DNA from: Corella eumyota
Lineage: Eukaryota; Chordata; Ascidiacea; Phlebobranchia; Corellidae
Length of the DNA: 64,000 nucleotides
Direction: 5' to 3'
Assembly (NCBI GenBank): GCA_963082875.1
Contig: OY720099.1
Location: 17,775,066-17,839,065 of the forward strand
This document shows, in pieces, positions 39,617 through 51,136 of the stretch. Both the position numbers and the translations under genes were made by a program. Position 1 is the first letter of the stretch. Each line of letters opens with the position of its first letter. The notes beneath the pieces were generated by a model. That model was not told the DNA's origin. It ran no database searches and was given only the letters and a program-made list of their open reading frames with translations.

Positions 39617-41886
39617 TTAGCTTTTGTTATAATGTAGTTAATATATTAAATGCAGTGTTATAAAACAATATGAAAATGGTAGAATTTTTTTTTTTCTAAT
39701 AAGGAATCAACTTTTTAAATTGCAGCGTTGCAAATTATTGTTTTGTTAACATACACTGCTGGTATTAAAATTTGGTATTTTTTTCAAATAAAAAATAGGC
39801 CGACCCTAAAACTTGTGTTGTTTTTAAGGTTTTTCTAGTTTTATAACGACAAAGTAAGCATAGCTCGTACACCTGACCCATTTTTGCTTACATATACAAA
39901 TCACATTGTATAAAATATGAAATTTCAGGAAGAAAAAAGTGTTGAATCACAGAATTCACGAAATTTAATAGGTTAAAATTTAGGTTAAATTTTTTATTGT
40001 CACAGTAAGCTGGCATTCAACAGTTTTTATTGTAACAATAAGCTGGCATTCAACAAAAAAATTATAGTGCTGGCTGTATTTGAGTTAGAAATTGGCTACA
40101 AGATGTACCAAATTTTAGGTTGTTTGTTTTCACAAATGCTTTGTAATAGCTAAGTACAATCTTATATAAACCCTAATTGACATTTTATGGTAATAAATTA
40201 TGTGTTGTACTTGTTTGTATAAAACTTAAATAAATATATCGTAAATATTCAAGCCATAACTTCGCTATTTATTTAAAGTGTTTGTTTAAAAAATATTTAA
40301 GCAAAGGGATCTGGTTAGCTAAAGTCATAAGCCAGACATGTTAAATTACGATTTTAAAACACAACAAAACAAAATTGATGTTAAAAACTAAAGCTACATA
40401 TGCATAAAGTTTAAGTTATTTATCACAAAGAAAGAATTAAGATTTATATACTGTTTTGTTAAAGTCATGTAATTAGATGGTTTAAGTACATAATAAACTC
40501 GTTTGTAGCACCTTTAAGTAATGGTAATTGTAAAATAGCCCGCCCGTTGGGCGTTTAACAACCAATTTTAAAACAACGGTTAGATCGTTATGCCAGTTTT
40601 GAATTTTAAAAGTTTTTGGAAAGTAAATATTTGTGTAAACATGTTTGTAAAAACAACGCAAAACATGCGCTCTAAATAAAACTAAAACAAAAAATGCTAG
40701 ACTACTTTATTAGCTACGTAACTACTACTTCCTCAAAATGCTATTTAAGCTTATTCGTTGTGTGCAGTGACATTTTTAAATTAAATAACAAACAAAAAAG
40801 TTAGAAAAGAGCTTGGTTTAAAACTAAGAAAATTATTGCTTGGTTTAAAACTAAGAAAAAATAATTATGATTCGAGTGTAATGTAAGAAGGTTTGTAAAA
40901 GTCATTGTTTAAAGTAAAAGTAGAAGTGTTCTGCCAGGCAAAAAAAAGTTCAGAAACGGTTTTATAATTTTGCTAAACACTGCGTCATTATGACCGCGAA
41001 CATTTTATCTTACCGCATACGGCTATGTACTTTGACCGAAAATAAAAAAGGGGTGTTGAAAGCGAAAGAGTTATTTTGCATTTCCGCGTAGACCTTAGAT
41101 TATTAGTGCTTTTAGGACACAACAATTTTTATGCAGCATTTAAACTCGTTAGTCCTAAGATATTTGTAAATTGTAATATTATTTAATCCTAAACTATGCA
41201 TTTTTTATTATTTGTTAAAAATAGTTGTTTTTTAGTTATTAATTAATTACTTTGTGAGTTTGAGTCACGAAAAAACATTTAATGCAATCAAAATTAGTTT
41301 TTTTGGGCAGAAAGTTAGCTAGAATTTATAAAAACAAATGAAGACTTTATTTTAATTTTGCAAACAAAAAGCTAAAATTTTATTTTTTTGAAAGCGCACC
41401 ATAAATTTATATCAAATTTTAGTTTTTAGTACTTTGGTTTTCATACAAATTTATTTTTAAATATGGACAATCCTACAGTAGCTTTTATATGTTGCAACTT
41501 TCAGTAATCGTGTTACAATCTCTGAAATTGCCCTGGCGTTATCAACCAGATTTAATTTAATAACCTTAACAAAACAATGTGAAAATGTTAATTTACGAAA
41601 AAACACATACCAAAGATTTTGCACTAGATGTAAAGAAGAAGATTAAAAACAGAAACTTATAAAAACGATTTAATAGAAACGTTCTAATGACTTTTTATTA
41701 TTTAAACCGTCTAAAACTTTTACAATTCAATTATAAACACCAATCAATATGTCGCTGTTACTTTTTTATTACAGCATACTCGTATCTTTACAATAATACT
41801 TTTAGAAAAATATTTGTTTATATTTATATCGCAATTGCAGGAAATGTTAATAGTATGTAGGAAATGTGTTGATTATAAAGCTTGTG
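39617..41886. other. Gene-poor region, right part
   Basis: About 2.3 kb of AT-rich DNA. Small direct duplications occur (AAGCTGGCATTCAACA near 40010 and 40040; GCTTGGTTTAAAACTAAGAA at about 40811 and 40838). No coding sequence is recognised. The last part should hold the promoter of the large gene that follows. Confidence 0.5.
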
Positions 41887-44800
41887 ATGTCGTCCAAAAT
41901 TACTAAAAACGAGGTTGACAACAAATGTGTCGAAATAGTTCGAAGAAGCTTTAAACAACACCTGCAATATCATGTATTTGCAACAGAATACAAAGCTCTT
42001 CATAGTGATATGAAATCCGAGGTACCAACCACATTCACATTTGATATTTTCAATATTTAAATATACATTTTTACCAAAATGATTGTTCAAAGTTTAAACA
42101 TTTTTTTCGAGTCTTCGTTTGAATACTTGTTCAAATGTGCGAATATATTTTAAAGTAAAGTAATAAAACAAGTACTGTTCTATATTAGGTTTATTAAACT
42201 ATAACAACTATAACCCACTTTTCTAAACATTTTTTTAGTTTTTAACGTATACATTTAGATTGTTAGCTTGTATGGATCATTTGTTGATTGCCTGTCAACA
42301 ATCTGCTTCGATTGCCTTTCTTCCAGAGATTCCAAAGAATATTTGTTCATGTTACATCAAGCTATAAAAGACAAGGTTGCGATAGGACTTTCAGCAGTTC
42401 TGCGTATCAAAATAAAAGACATTGAGGAACAGTTTATGCATTTCAATGGATTCGTATCTACATCAGTACTGGAATATATATTTAAAGAGTTTAAGGGTTT
42501 TGAGATATCGAGTGATGGGACGGTAAGATTAACAAGCTCTTATTCAGAATCAAAAGCAAGTGGCTATTATAATATTGATACGTTTTCCGAATATAATCAC
42601 AATATGAGACGAGACAAGGAGAAACAGCAAGAACAGCTTCGGTATCTGTACCGATGTGAACCTAAAATTATTAAAACTCTACATGCAGATTTAACTTGGA
42701 AGATGGTTTTGGATACTTACCCGTTTTGGGTTGGTTTTTGTAGGCATTCTGGTGTAACTTTGGTCGAATGGTTGTTGAATATGGCACATGTACGAGATTC
42801 TACTTGCCATGACGATTATTCACAAAAAATGAAAAATATTATAGGAATGGAAGTTATGAAATGTTTATCCAACAGACATATCCTAATAAAAGACATTGCT
42901 GATCTTATTTGTGAAAGTCTACCCGATGTAGTTACTATTGAATTTTTACATGAAATAATAATTGGCTTTTCTGAATGGATAGTGGTATCAAACAAAGAAG
43001 GATATTCAAATTGTGAATTATTTTCTGTGCATGCACTTGGTCCGAATAGCTTAAGTTCAATGAAAGATTTTATGGGGAAAAAAATTCACAACAAAAAGGT
43101 CGACGTTAATAATTTTGGTTTTATTCCAGACAATTTACTGTCTAGTATTTCCAGTATAACAACAACAAAATCTTCAATGTTTTCAATTCGCCCCATTTTC
43201 GTAAAAGTTATGAAGAATAGTTCCTTTTTGAAAGAAATTATAAGAAAATTTGGTTCCTTTCTTCAGTTTTTGATAGCGTTTGCATATAATAAAAAGCAAG
43301 ATCTTAACTACAAGTTGCATATTCAAGAATGCGTTATTAATTTGTTAAGAGACTTTATGTCTCGTAAACACAAGCCTAACTTAACTTTTAACGATGCTTA
43401 TGAAATTGTGGGGCCTATCCAATTCATGAGCGAGAATTTTTTGATTAAATGTTTACGCAATTATCCAAAACAATTTGAAGTACATTCTAAAGGATTCTCT
43501 TTTCTTGGAAAATTGCAAATCGATGCCCCTTGCTCTACATCTAAACCCACTCTTTTAGAGCGCAAAGAACTTAATAACATGCCCGAAGTATCAACCTATA
43601 ATGAACCTTCATCTTTGCCAAAGCCTAATTCCGCCAGTCCAAGTAATTTTGGCTTTTCGGAGGTTGACTTTTTGGACAAAATAAATAAGGTACTGAGCAT
43701 GGCTGACAAGCGTTTGCGCGACTTTCTGAATATTGTTAATCATGTTCCAACCTATCTACGGAAAAGAATTCTAAAACAATACAATTCTTTGTATGACTTT
43801 GTTTCCTTCAGGCTACCTTTGGAAAAACCCATTGTGGATAATTTAATTTTAACTGAAGTTCTTGAATGGCTGGACTCGCGCACTTTGACTATCGAACGAC
43901 TAAAAGTTGAGGTTTTGGGCGATAATTTTGACTTTATGTCATTTCAAGAAATTATTAATTTCTTGCAAAGTTATCCTAAAATCTTTGTTGTTACACGAGG
44001 CTCGGACATTATTCTAGCAAGAATTCGGATCGATACAAACGAAACAACATTTTACTTTAACGAATTTGAGAAAACCACGCTAAACAAAATAGTGCAATGC
44101 TATCCACAAGCTATTAGCGGTATTAACCTTCGAGCTTTTTCTAAACTGATCTGGAATTCCAATCTAATTGAAGCTCAACGAATGTTCGTGTTTGGTACGA
44201 CTGGTAAACATATTGTCGAAGAACGGGCAACCTACCTACTTGAGAGTTACTTTAAAAGCTATCTTTGTATGTATCCATTTCATTTTAATCTTGACGATCA
44301 AGTTGTGTATTTGATTAATAAAAACAACGTTGTTTTGTCTTCACCCGAAAAGTCAAAAAAATCCGTTGTTATTGTGATTTCGGACACTGAAGATGGTGAG
44401 ATTGTTGATCGAGATGATGCTGAAAGACCCAAAAGACGTAAACGGAAACGATCAAGAAGTCGAAGAAATGATTCCCACAAGAAAAAGAAGTCTTTTTCAC
44501 CTAAAAGAGATTCTCAAAATAAAACTTCTTCGCCGAAAAAAAAGAAAAAAAAGAAATCTTTTTCGCCTGAAAAAAAGGCTCATAATGAAATTTCATCACC
44601 AAGGAAAGATAAAAATAAGAAATCTGTTTCGCCTAAAAAGAGAGATAAATCTTCAAAGCACAAACACGACGAAAAATCACAGTTAAGCGAAGGAGAAGAA
44701 CCCCTTGCCAAAAGAAAATCTGAACCTGTTAGCAGCTACCTTTTCAGTTTTCCAAATCATTTAACTCACGATGCATCGGTTGCCAAACTTTTGGAATCGT

Positions 44801-47584
44801 CAGACAATCTGATGAAGATCAATGAGCTCTGTGACTACCTTATAGCTAGAGTTTTGAATAAAGAACAACAAGATTTGGTAAAGAAAAACAAAGATGTTCG
44901 ATCGGAGTATCAAGAAAGAATTCATGCTGTTTTACAACAAGATGATATTTTTAATTTAAACTATGAAAACGGAGTCCCAAATTCCGTGAAATTAATAATC
45001 AAAAAACAACCTTCAAGTGCGAGTTCAACACCAATATTTCAAACTCTTTCTATGCTAACAGGAGTTAACAACAAAGAGTTACTGACATACGTCAAAGAAT
45101 ATTGCCTTGTTAATAATAGACCTGTTGCTATCCCTATTATCTTCACAATGACTTGGAAAAAATTTAGGTATTTTAAAGCAACTGAAGTGTCATCAGATTC
45201 AATGCTACAAATCCAATTGATTGATTGCCTTAAAAACGACGACAGTGTATTTATTAATGTTATTGATAAAACATGTTGTCTAAATAAATTTGTGTTACCT
45301 ACCGACATCAAGAAATCATATCGCAGCGCTTTAAAAAGAATTGGAAAAAAGAAGTTGATTAAAAATCTTGGCGATGTCTTAAAAGTAAGCAAGTTGACGG
45401 TTATACAAAAATTCAAATGCTTAATTAAAATTTACTTTTTTTAGTATACTGAATTTTATTTTTAGTATAACACATTTTTTTTTTATAATTACAATTTTTA
45501 GGATCAAAAATCAGGGTTGACAATCCAAGGTTTATGCGCCAAACTGTCTGACGATGTTGTTTTGTATCCAAAAGCAACAATGCAGTTACTAGTTCAAGGG
45601 ATCGTTGCAGAACGAGCAAACGAAAACTTTTACTTTTTACCTAGCGGCCATATTGCAAGACTTCAGGACGAAGTTGCATATTCAAGTACTATAGTTTTTT
45701 AAACTGTTTTGTGTTGAATTAATTATTTAATTTTGATGAAGGAACATAAAGTAGGGGATTTTAGAAATGTAGCTAATTGTTTTTGCACTGGGTTATTGTT
45801 TTTAAGGTCCCTCTGACGAAGAAACTGAATTGGTCATTGAAGAAGTTTTTGTGTCCCCCGATTCCACGGAGAAACCAGACATCGAAGGCTCCGAAACCGA
45901 CATTGATGGGATTTGCAACAAGTATATTGAGGCTGACGTCATAAGACTGGAAAGCGAACCTCCGCGTAAAAGATCTGCCGACACAACAGAGCCTACACCC
46001 AAGCCAAACGATGTTGGCGAATCGCAAAAACTAAATGAGGATTCTAATAGAAGGATTTCTACTGATTCTAGATCGTCGAACAACGGCTGCATTTCGTCTG
46101 GTATCGTTAGCAGTAGCACAGTGATTGCTAGTCCGAAAACTCCAAGACGCTTCTCCGTCACTACACCTTCGGAAAATAACAAGGCCGCTAAAACGATTCC
46201 CGAAAGACCGAGAGTCTCCAACGAACAAAGGGAGGAAATGCTCAAAGTATTTTTGGTCGAATACTTGTCTTCGAATAGCAACTCATCAAAAACTGAAGAT
46301 GCTATTAAAGCAGCGTACAGACGATACAAGCATGAACGGTTTGCGATTAGTTCTTTAGCGTTTGAGGCGTATTTTTGCGATTTTGTTATTTCCTCAAACG
46401 GTCTTTTTTCTTTTGGTAGTCCATATGGGGGAGTTGGGGTTACTTGGTTGTATTACTGGCCATCGGATGGAAGACCCAATCAAGGAGGGCAGATACCTTT
46501 TATCGAACTTTTACCTGAAATACCAAAGATTTGCAAAGAATATTTGTTAAAACAACCGAACTGCGGAGAAAATCTTAAAATACTCTCAAAATTTGTGTCT
46601 GAGAAATATTCTGACAAACTCTTTGCGCTGCATTATAGCGAAGTTCCTCGTGTTTGTCGTACTTTGATTTTGATTGGGGCAATCCGTACTCTTAAATGGT
46701 TTATTTTTTCGAAGTCTCAGATGTACATATCAGTTCGACAAGATGTTCCAAATCAGCCCTTGAATAAGGATTCACAAAATGATGCACCGAAAAATCAGAA
46801 AACAAGTTCAGATGAACAACTTGCTGATAAACACCAACCTAATAAGGCCTCGACATCAGGGCTGCAGAACCCGCTAAATTCACAGCCTTCGTTTTTTTAT
46901 CAACCTCAACAAAATTTAAGACAGGATCCAAGACACCACCGTCATTCTGATTTACCAGCCACTCAAAAACAAACTTCTCATCCGACTAGAGATACAAAGC
47001 ACAACACACACTCAAATAAACACACTTCAGCTGCCGCTGAAGCTTATAACACTTCGTCGACCCAACTAGCAAACTCCAAGCAAAATGTGCATTTAAGTAA
47101 TAATGAACCGAGGTGTAGTCACTCTTATGGTAGGGATAAGATTAAAAATCCTAAAGGTGACAGCGACGATCGTGCTTTGTTTAAAAATTATAAAACTGCA
47201 GCCAAAAACAAATCTGACGACGTTTTTACAAGTGCTAAGAAGCAACCGCTGGATGTTTGTCCGAAGAATAAGCAACCGTCAGAGGCCGCCAAAGAGCGCG
47301 ACGAAAATTTAACGCTTAAAAAGAAAGCTAAGCATTCACAAATGCGAACAAAAGCGCTCAAACTTTTGTCTGAAATTATACATCGAAATGGACCATGTAC
47401 TAAACTGAATTTAAGAGAATATTGGTCGAGTGAGGCGGACAAAGAACTTTGTAAAATACTAGGAAGCGGTGTCTCGTTCTCTATATCGTTTCGTAAGTAC
47501 GAAAAATACTTTCCAACAAACAGCGAAGGTCTTGTCTCTGTTGATGAAACTGCATTAAACAATTTTTTGCAGAAAATCTCTTAA
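41887..47584 (+). CDS. Large multi-unit protein of unknown family (possible LOTUS/winged-helix-like repeats)
   Basis: Four exons, 41887-42021, 42259-45384, 45502-45685 and 45807-47584, give an unbroken 1740-residue frame. I do not recognise the family. Units of about 60-70 residues seem to recur: paired helices, then a segment like NYPKQFEVHSKGFSF or SYPKIFVVTRGSDIILA, i.e. hydrophobic helix, YP-x-x-F-x-V, short hairpin. That layout resembles OST-HTH/LOTUS domains or the small helical repeats of Egalitarian/EXD1-like RNA-regulators, but this is inference from pattern. Residues about 767-856 form a Lys/Arg-rich linker with SFSP/SSPKK repeats (nuclear signal, possible kinase sites). Residues about 1165-1260 and 1470-1640 are low-complexity, Ser/Asn/Gln/His-rich. 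No catalytic motif seen. The ATG at 41887 is the first in its frame; splice sites are canonical. Confidence 0.8.
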
Positions 47585-50066
47585 ATGTTTTGTAAAATAC
47601 AAAGGGTACAACAAAAATAAAAGTTATTATTCAAGATTCGGTTTTTCTAATTAGCATTTGTAAAATATAAAAATGTCTAACAGGATTTACTATATTCTTA
47701 ATCTATTTTTTGGTAACAATTAAAGGTTATTTGTACAATTTTTTTGTACCATCACTTACACTTTAACTTAATATTTTGTTATGTTTAAAAGTTTGGTTGG
47801 CTTATTTTTCACGGTGAAATTAAAATAGAGAGAGATGCACGTGTTCAGTTCTTTTTTATTTCTTCGTGTTTTTGTTTGTTAACATTTTTAGTTTTTTAAA
47901 ACGTTACAATATTACGAAACAGTAACTGACTTAGTTTTACAAAACACTACAATGTTGCCGTTATTCAAAACTTCCTGTGTTGCCTTTATTCAAAGTTCAA
48001 TGGTTATTGCTTGTTTTTGTTATTAAAAGTTCTATGGTATGTTGTGTGTTAAATTGTGCTATATTTAGTTGGGCACCAGTAGAAATGTAACTGAGAAGGC
48101 ACCAGTAGAAATCTAACGGAAGATGTTATTAAGGAATAAAAATGTTATTTAAATGGAATTCCACTGAACATAATTTTCAGGTAATTTTTTTTCTTTATTT
48201 AAAATAACATAACATTTTGTTACCTAAATTTAAATTAAACACTATTGCAGCCTGTAGCAACATTTCTACTATAGAAAATAAACACTATGTCACTACTTAG
48301 ACAATACGTCATTAGTTACAAAATTTGTATGTGATTATAAAAGCACTTAAAAAATTTTAAATCTTATTTTTTTTTTTAGTGCTTAAACTGTTATGCATGA
48401 CAATCAGCTGTAATCTGCTGCATGACTAACGCCAAAGTATGTGAGCTGATGAGGTAGAACTTAAATTTAACGTTAGGGTCCAAACACTAAAAATCCTATT
48501 TTACAAAAAAAAATTAACAAAACCAGTTGTGTTTTTAAAAAAAATTTATAACAAATTATAATTTAAAACAGAGTCATGTAAGCCATATAGATTTACTCTG
48601 TCTCTATGGTATATAAACTATTGCCCACAGTTATGGTATAAAAGCTATTTCTCATCATGTCAAATAGTGGTTTTCCCCGATTATTGTCATAAATATGCCG
48701 CTATTAAACTAACCTTTTCTTGATACTTAGAATAGCCGCGGGCACTTTTTTGTAAGTTTAGCGCACGTGATTTTCTCATTTAGTTTGGGCCAAGTCAGGC
48801 GTAACTCTGCCCAAAACAACACAAAAAATTAGCTTCAAATTTTCAGGTAGTTTCCAGTAAATTATTAGGAGTTAGGTTCACATATAGCGAGTGCTTTAGA
48901 GTTAAATGTGATGACATTATGTAAAGAAATATATTAATGCTAGTACCAGAGTTTAAAAACATCAGTAAGTTTTAATTAACGTCAGTTATGCACTTAGAAA
49001 TTCGCAGAATTTTTGAAATAATTTAAGCATAAACCTATGATCGTTATCAATATCAACGCTTTTATTACTGGGATAATAATATATATATGTATATAGGTAT
49101 GATTAATTATATACAGTAGGTAGCATATGCGGCGGTAAACTTGTGGTTTTTAGGGTCTCTATTTAGTGATATTCTATTAAGAGAGGCTTCATTAAAAGAA
49201 GAAGTCCCTTAACAGAACTAATGAAGCGGAATTTACCAGTTTCGTTATAGAAAAGGAATTCAGGAAATGAAAACGCCGAAAGGCAGGCCATCGTCAGAAA
49301 CTGAGTTAAATAAAGCTTCACAATAACGGTTAAGTCATTTTATATAGAGCGCTTTGTATTTGTTTTAGATTTATTGTTCGAAAAAATCGAATTGTCTATT
49401 CTAAAGCCTTAGCTTGAAAATTTTGGCCCGCTATTGATTGAATGGTGTAAATTGGTAACACACAAAAAGGGCTTTCATCCAAAAAAATCATGTGTTGAAT
49501 GTAGATCATGTTTTTTAACGCACTAATCGTTTTTCGATATGACGTTTATCTCTGTCACGAATATAAATGAATGTAGTGACGTGTTTTTTAAAGCTATCAG
49601 AAGGATCGTGTAAATCATCGTTTTTTTTATTTAAACACCATTAAAAAACAAAAAGAACTAAAAGTAAGGACTTAGAATAGCTCGTTAAAAAACAATACAA
49701 ATATTATAGTTGAGTTGTAAGGATTTAGTTAATGTTAAACCAATTTTTTGGTAACTTGTAAAAAAACGCAAAAAAATATTTATAACAGAGTGAGTAAGTC
49801 TAGAAACTGCCACATTTAGAAAGAAACTTACTATTTTACAAATTTTGTGTACTAGGTTTATTGTATTGTAGGTATTTACAGTGTTAATGCCTTAGGCACC
49901 TACAGTAATGCGCAACATTAAAAATAATCTGTTTAAAAATTGAAAGTTAAACTAGGCTACTTAAAAATAAAATTATTTTAAAATAAAATTTATGTTTACA
50001 TTATTTTATACATTTAACACTTTTTATGATTATAATTATTTTTAATTCAAAAACTAACTATTACAG
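47585..50066. other. Long intergenic region
   Basis: About 2.5 kb, AT-rich, no SINE. GGCACCAGTAGAAAT is repeated near 48066 and 48096. No gene, tRNA or transposon end could be supported. Confidence 0.5.
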
Positions 50067-50101
50067 ATGAATAATATCATTTAATCACATTTTAAATGTG
50101 A
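50067..50101 (+). promoter_or_regulatory. Two minimal upstream reading frames
   Basis: ATG at 50067 opens a five-codon frame ended by TAA at 50082. ATG at 50096 is followed directly by TGA (a start-stop element). Both would lie in the 5' leader of the small membrane-protein gene, immediately downstream of a possible cis- or trans-splice acceptor at 50066, and could damp its translation. Inferred. Confidence 0.35.
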
Positions 50102-50160
50102 CTATTCTACCCGGAAGTGACATCACAGTCCTATTTAACGAAAATTTTAAACTCAGCATA

Positions 50161-50505
50161 ATGGACAATGGTACAAGTATTTTAAATACGACGACAGCAT
50201 CTTTAAATGGAAATTTAACGGACACTTTAAAGCAATTTATTAACAATTTGGAAATAACCAACTTAACAAGCAATGAGACTTCTTTTACAACGGCATCAAC
50301 GCCTGTTTTATGGTGGAATTTTTCGCCTATAATTATCTTGGCATGCGTGGCCTTTCTCATAGTGTTATGCACGGGGGTTTCCACTTATATTAACTGGGTT
50401 GATACGGGGAAAAAGGGTGTCTTAAATAGTTTTTGTCGAAGGTGTAGATCTTGCCGACAAAAGGGTTCTTATGATTTTGAACCTTTAGACCCCGAAGCGT
50501 TGTAA
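50161..50505 (+). CDS. Small single-pass membrane glycoprotein, uncharacterised
   Basis: 114 residues from ATG 50161 (A at -3, G at +4). The N-terminal ~60 residues are Asn/Thr-rich with at least five N-glycosylation sequons (NGT, NTT, NLT, NLT, NET). One hydrophobic segment follows (PIIILACVAFLIVLCTGVS), then a basic, Cys-rich juxtamembrane stretch (CRRCRSCRQKG) and an acidic end (YDFEPLDPEAL). With no signal peptide it would be a type III protein, ectodomain outside. A possible acceptor (TTACAG ending 50066) precedes it; two minimal upstream frames lie at 50067-50084 and 50096-50101. I know no family for it. Confidence 0.6.
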   Translation: MDNGTSILNTTTASLNGNLTDTLKQFINNLEITNLTSNETSFTTASTPVLWWNFSPIIILACVAFLIVLCTGVSTYINWVDTGKKGVLNSFCRRCRSCRQKGSYDFEPLDPEAL

Positions 50506-51136
50506 ATTTTCGTCATTTTGCGATTACGTTTTCTATATATTAGGCTAAACATGCAATAACACACTGCACGTTTTTTCTGTAAAGTTGTCATCTGTCGTAT
50601 TTTTTATATTGAGCTGAGTTTTTTTTACAGTAAACAATAGTAAATTTTTAAGGCCCATGTGCCAATATGTCAATCTTTAATTAAATTACACAATTTTTAC
50701 AGTAGATCATTTTATTTCTATGCATTTAACACAATACCATGTTAGTCTTTTTGCTGCGTTTGTCGTTGTGGTACGTCGTCTTTTTTGTGGTTTAAAATCA
50801 CTGAAATACTTTATTAAACTTTTTTATATTGCTTCATTTCTGTTATTAGGTCTTTTATTAAGTTCATTTTTGCAATCGCACATTCTAACTGCTAACGCTT
50901 GTTGTTAATAAAATAACATCTTACATTTTTGTTATGTAAAAGATCAAAATGATGTTTAGGTTTATAAAGTTTTACTTGCTTCTAAACTAATTAAAAAATG
51001 TAGTCGTTCGAGGATAAATTACCATTTATGGAATTTGGTTTTATTCCGGTTGAGTAAATGCTACAACAACAAACACGTTCAGCTGTTTTTTTATTTTTTA
51101 CTTAAAAATAAATGTGAGATGTTTTAACAGCAAACT
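50506..51136. other. Spacer before AMT
   Basis: T-rich 3' flank of the small gene, then the AMT upstream region. A 62-codon hydrophobic frame at 50720-50908 has no family resemblance and is not called. Confidence 0.45.

Noticed and set aside
49160-49200. ATTCTATTAAG as a spliced-leader RNA gene (Ciona SL is like ATTCTATTTGAATAAG)
   Set aside because: The match covers only about nine bases, lacks the donor site and no SL-RNA-like structure follows.
50720-50908. 62-codon hydrophobic open frame
   Set aside because: Chance frame in T-rich sequence; no family match and weak start context.
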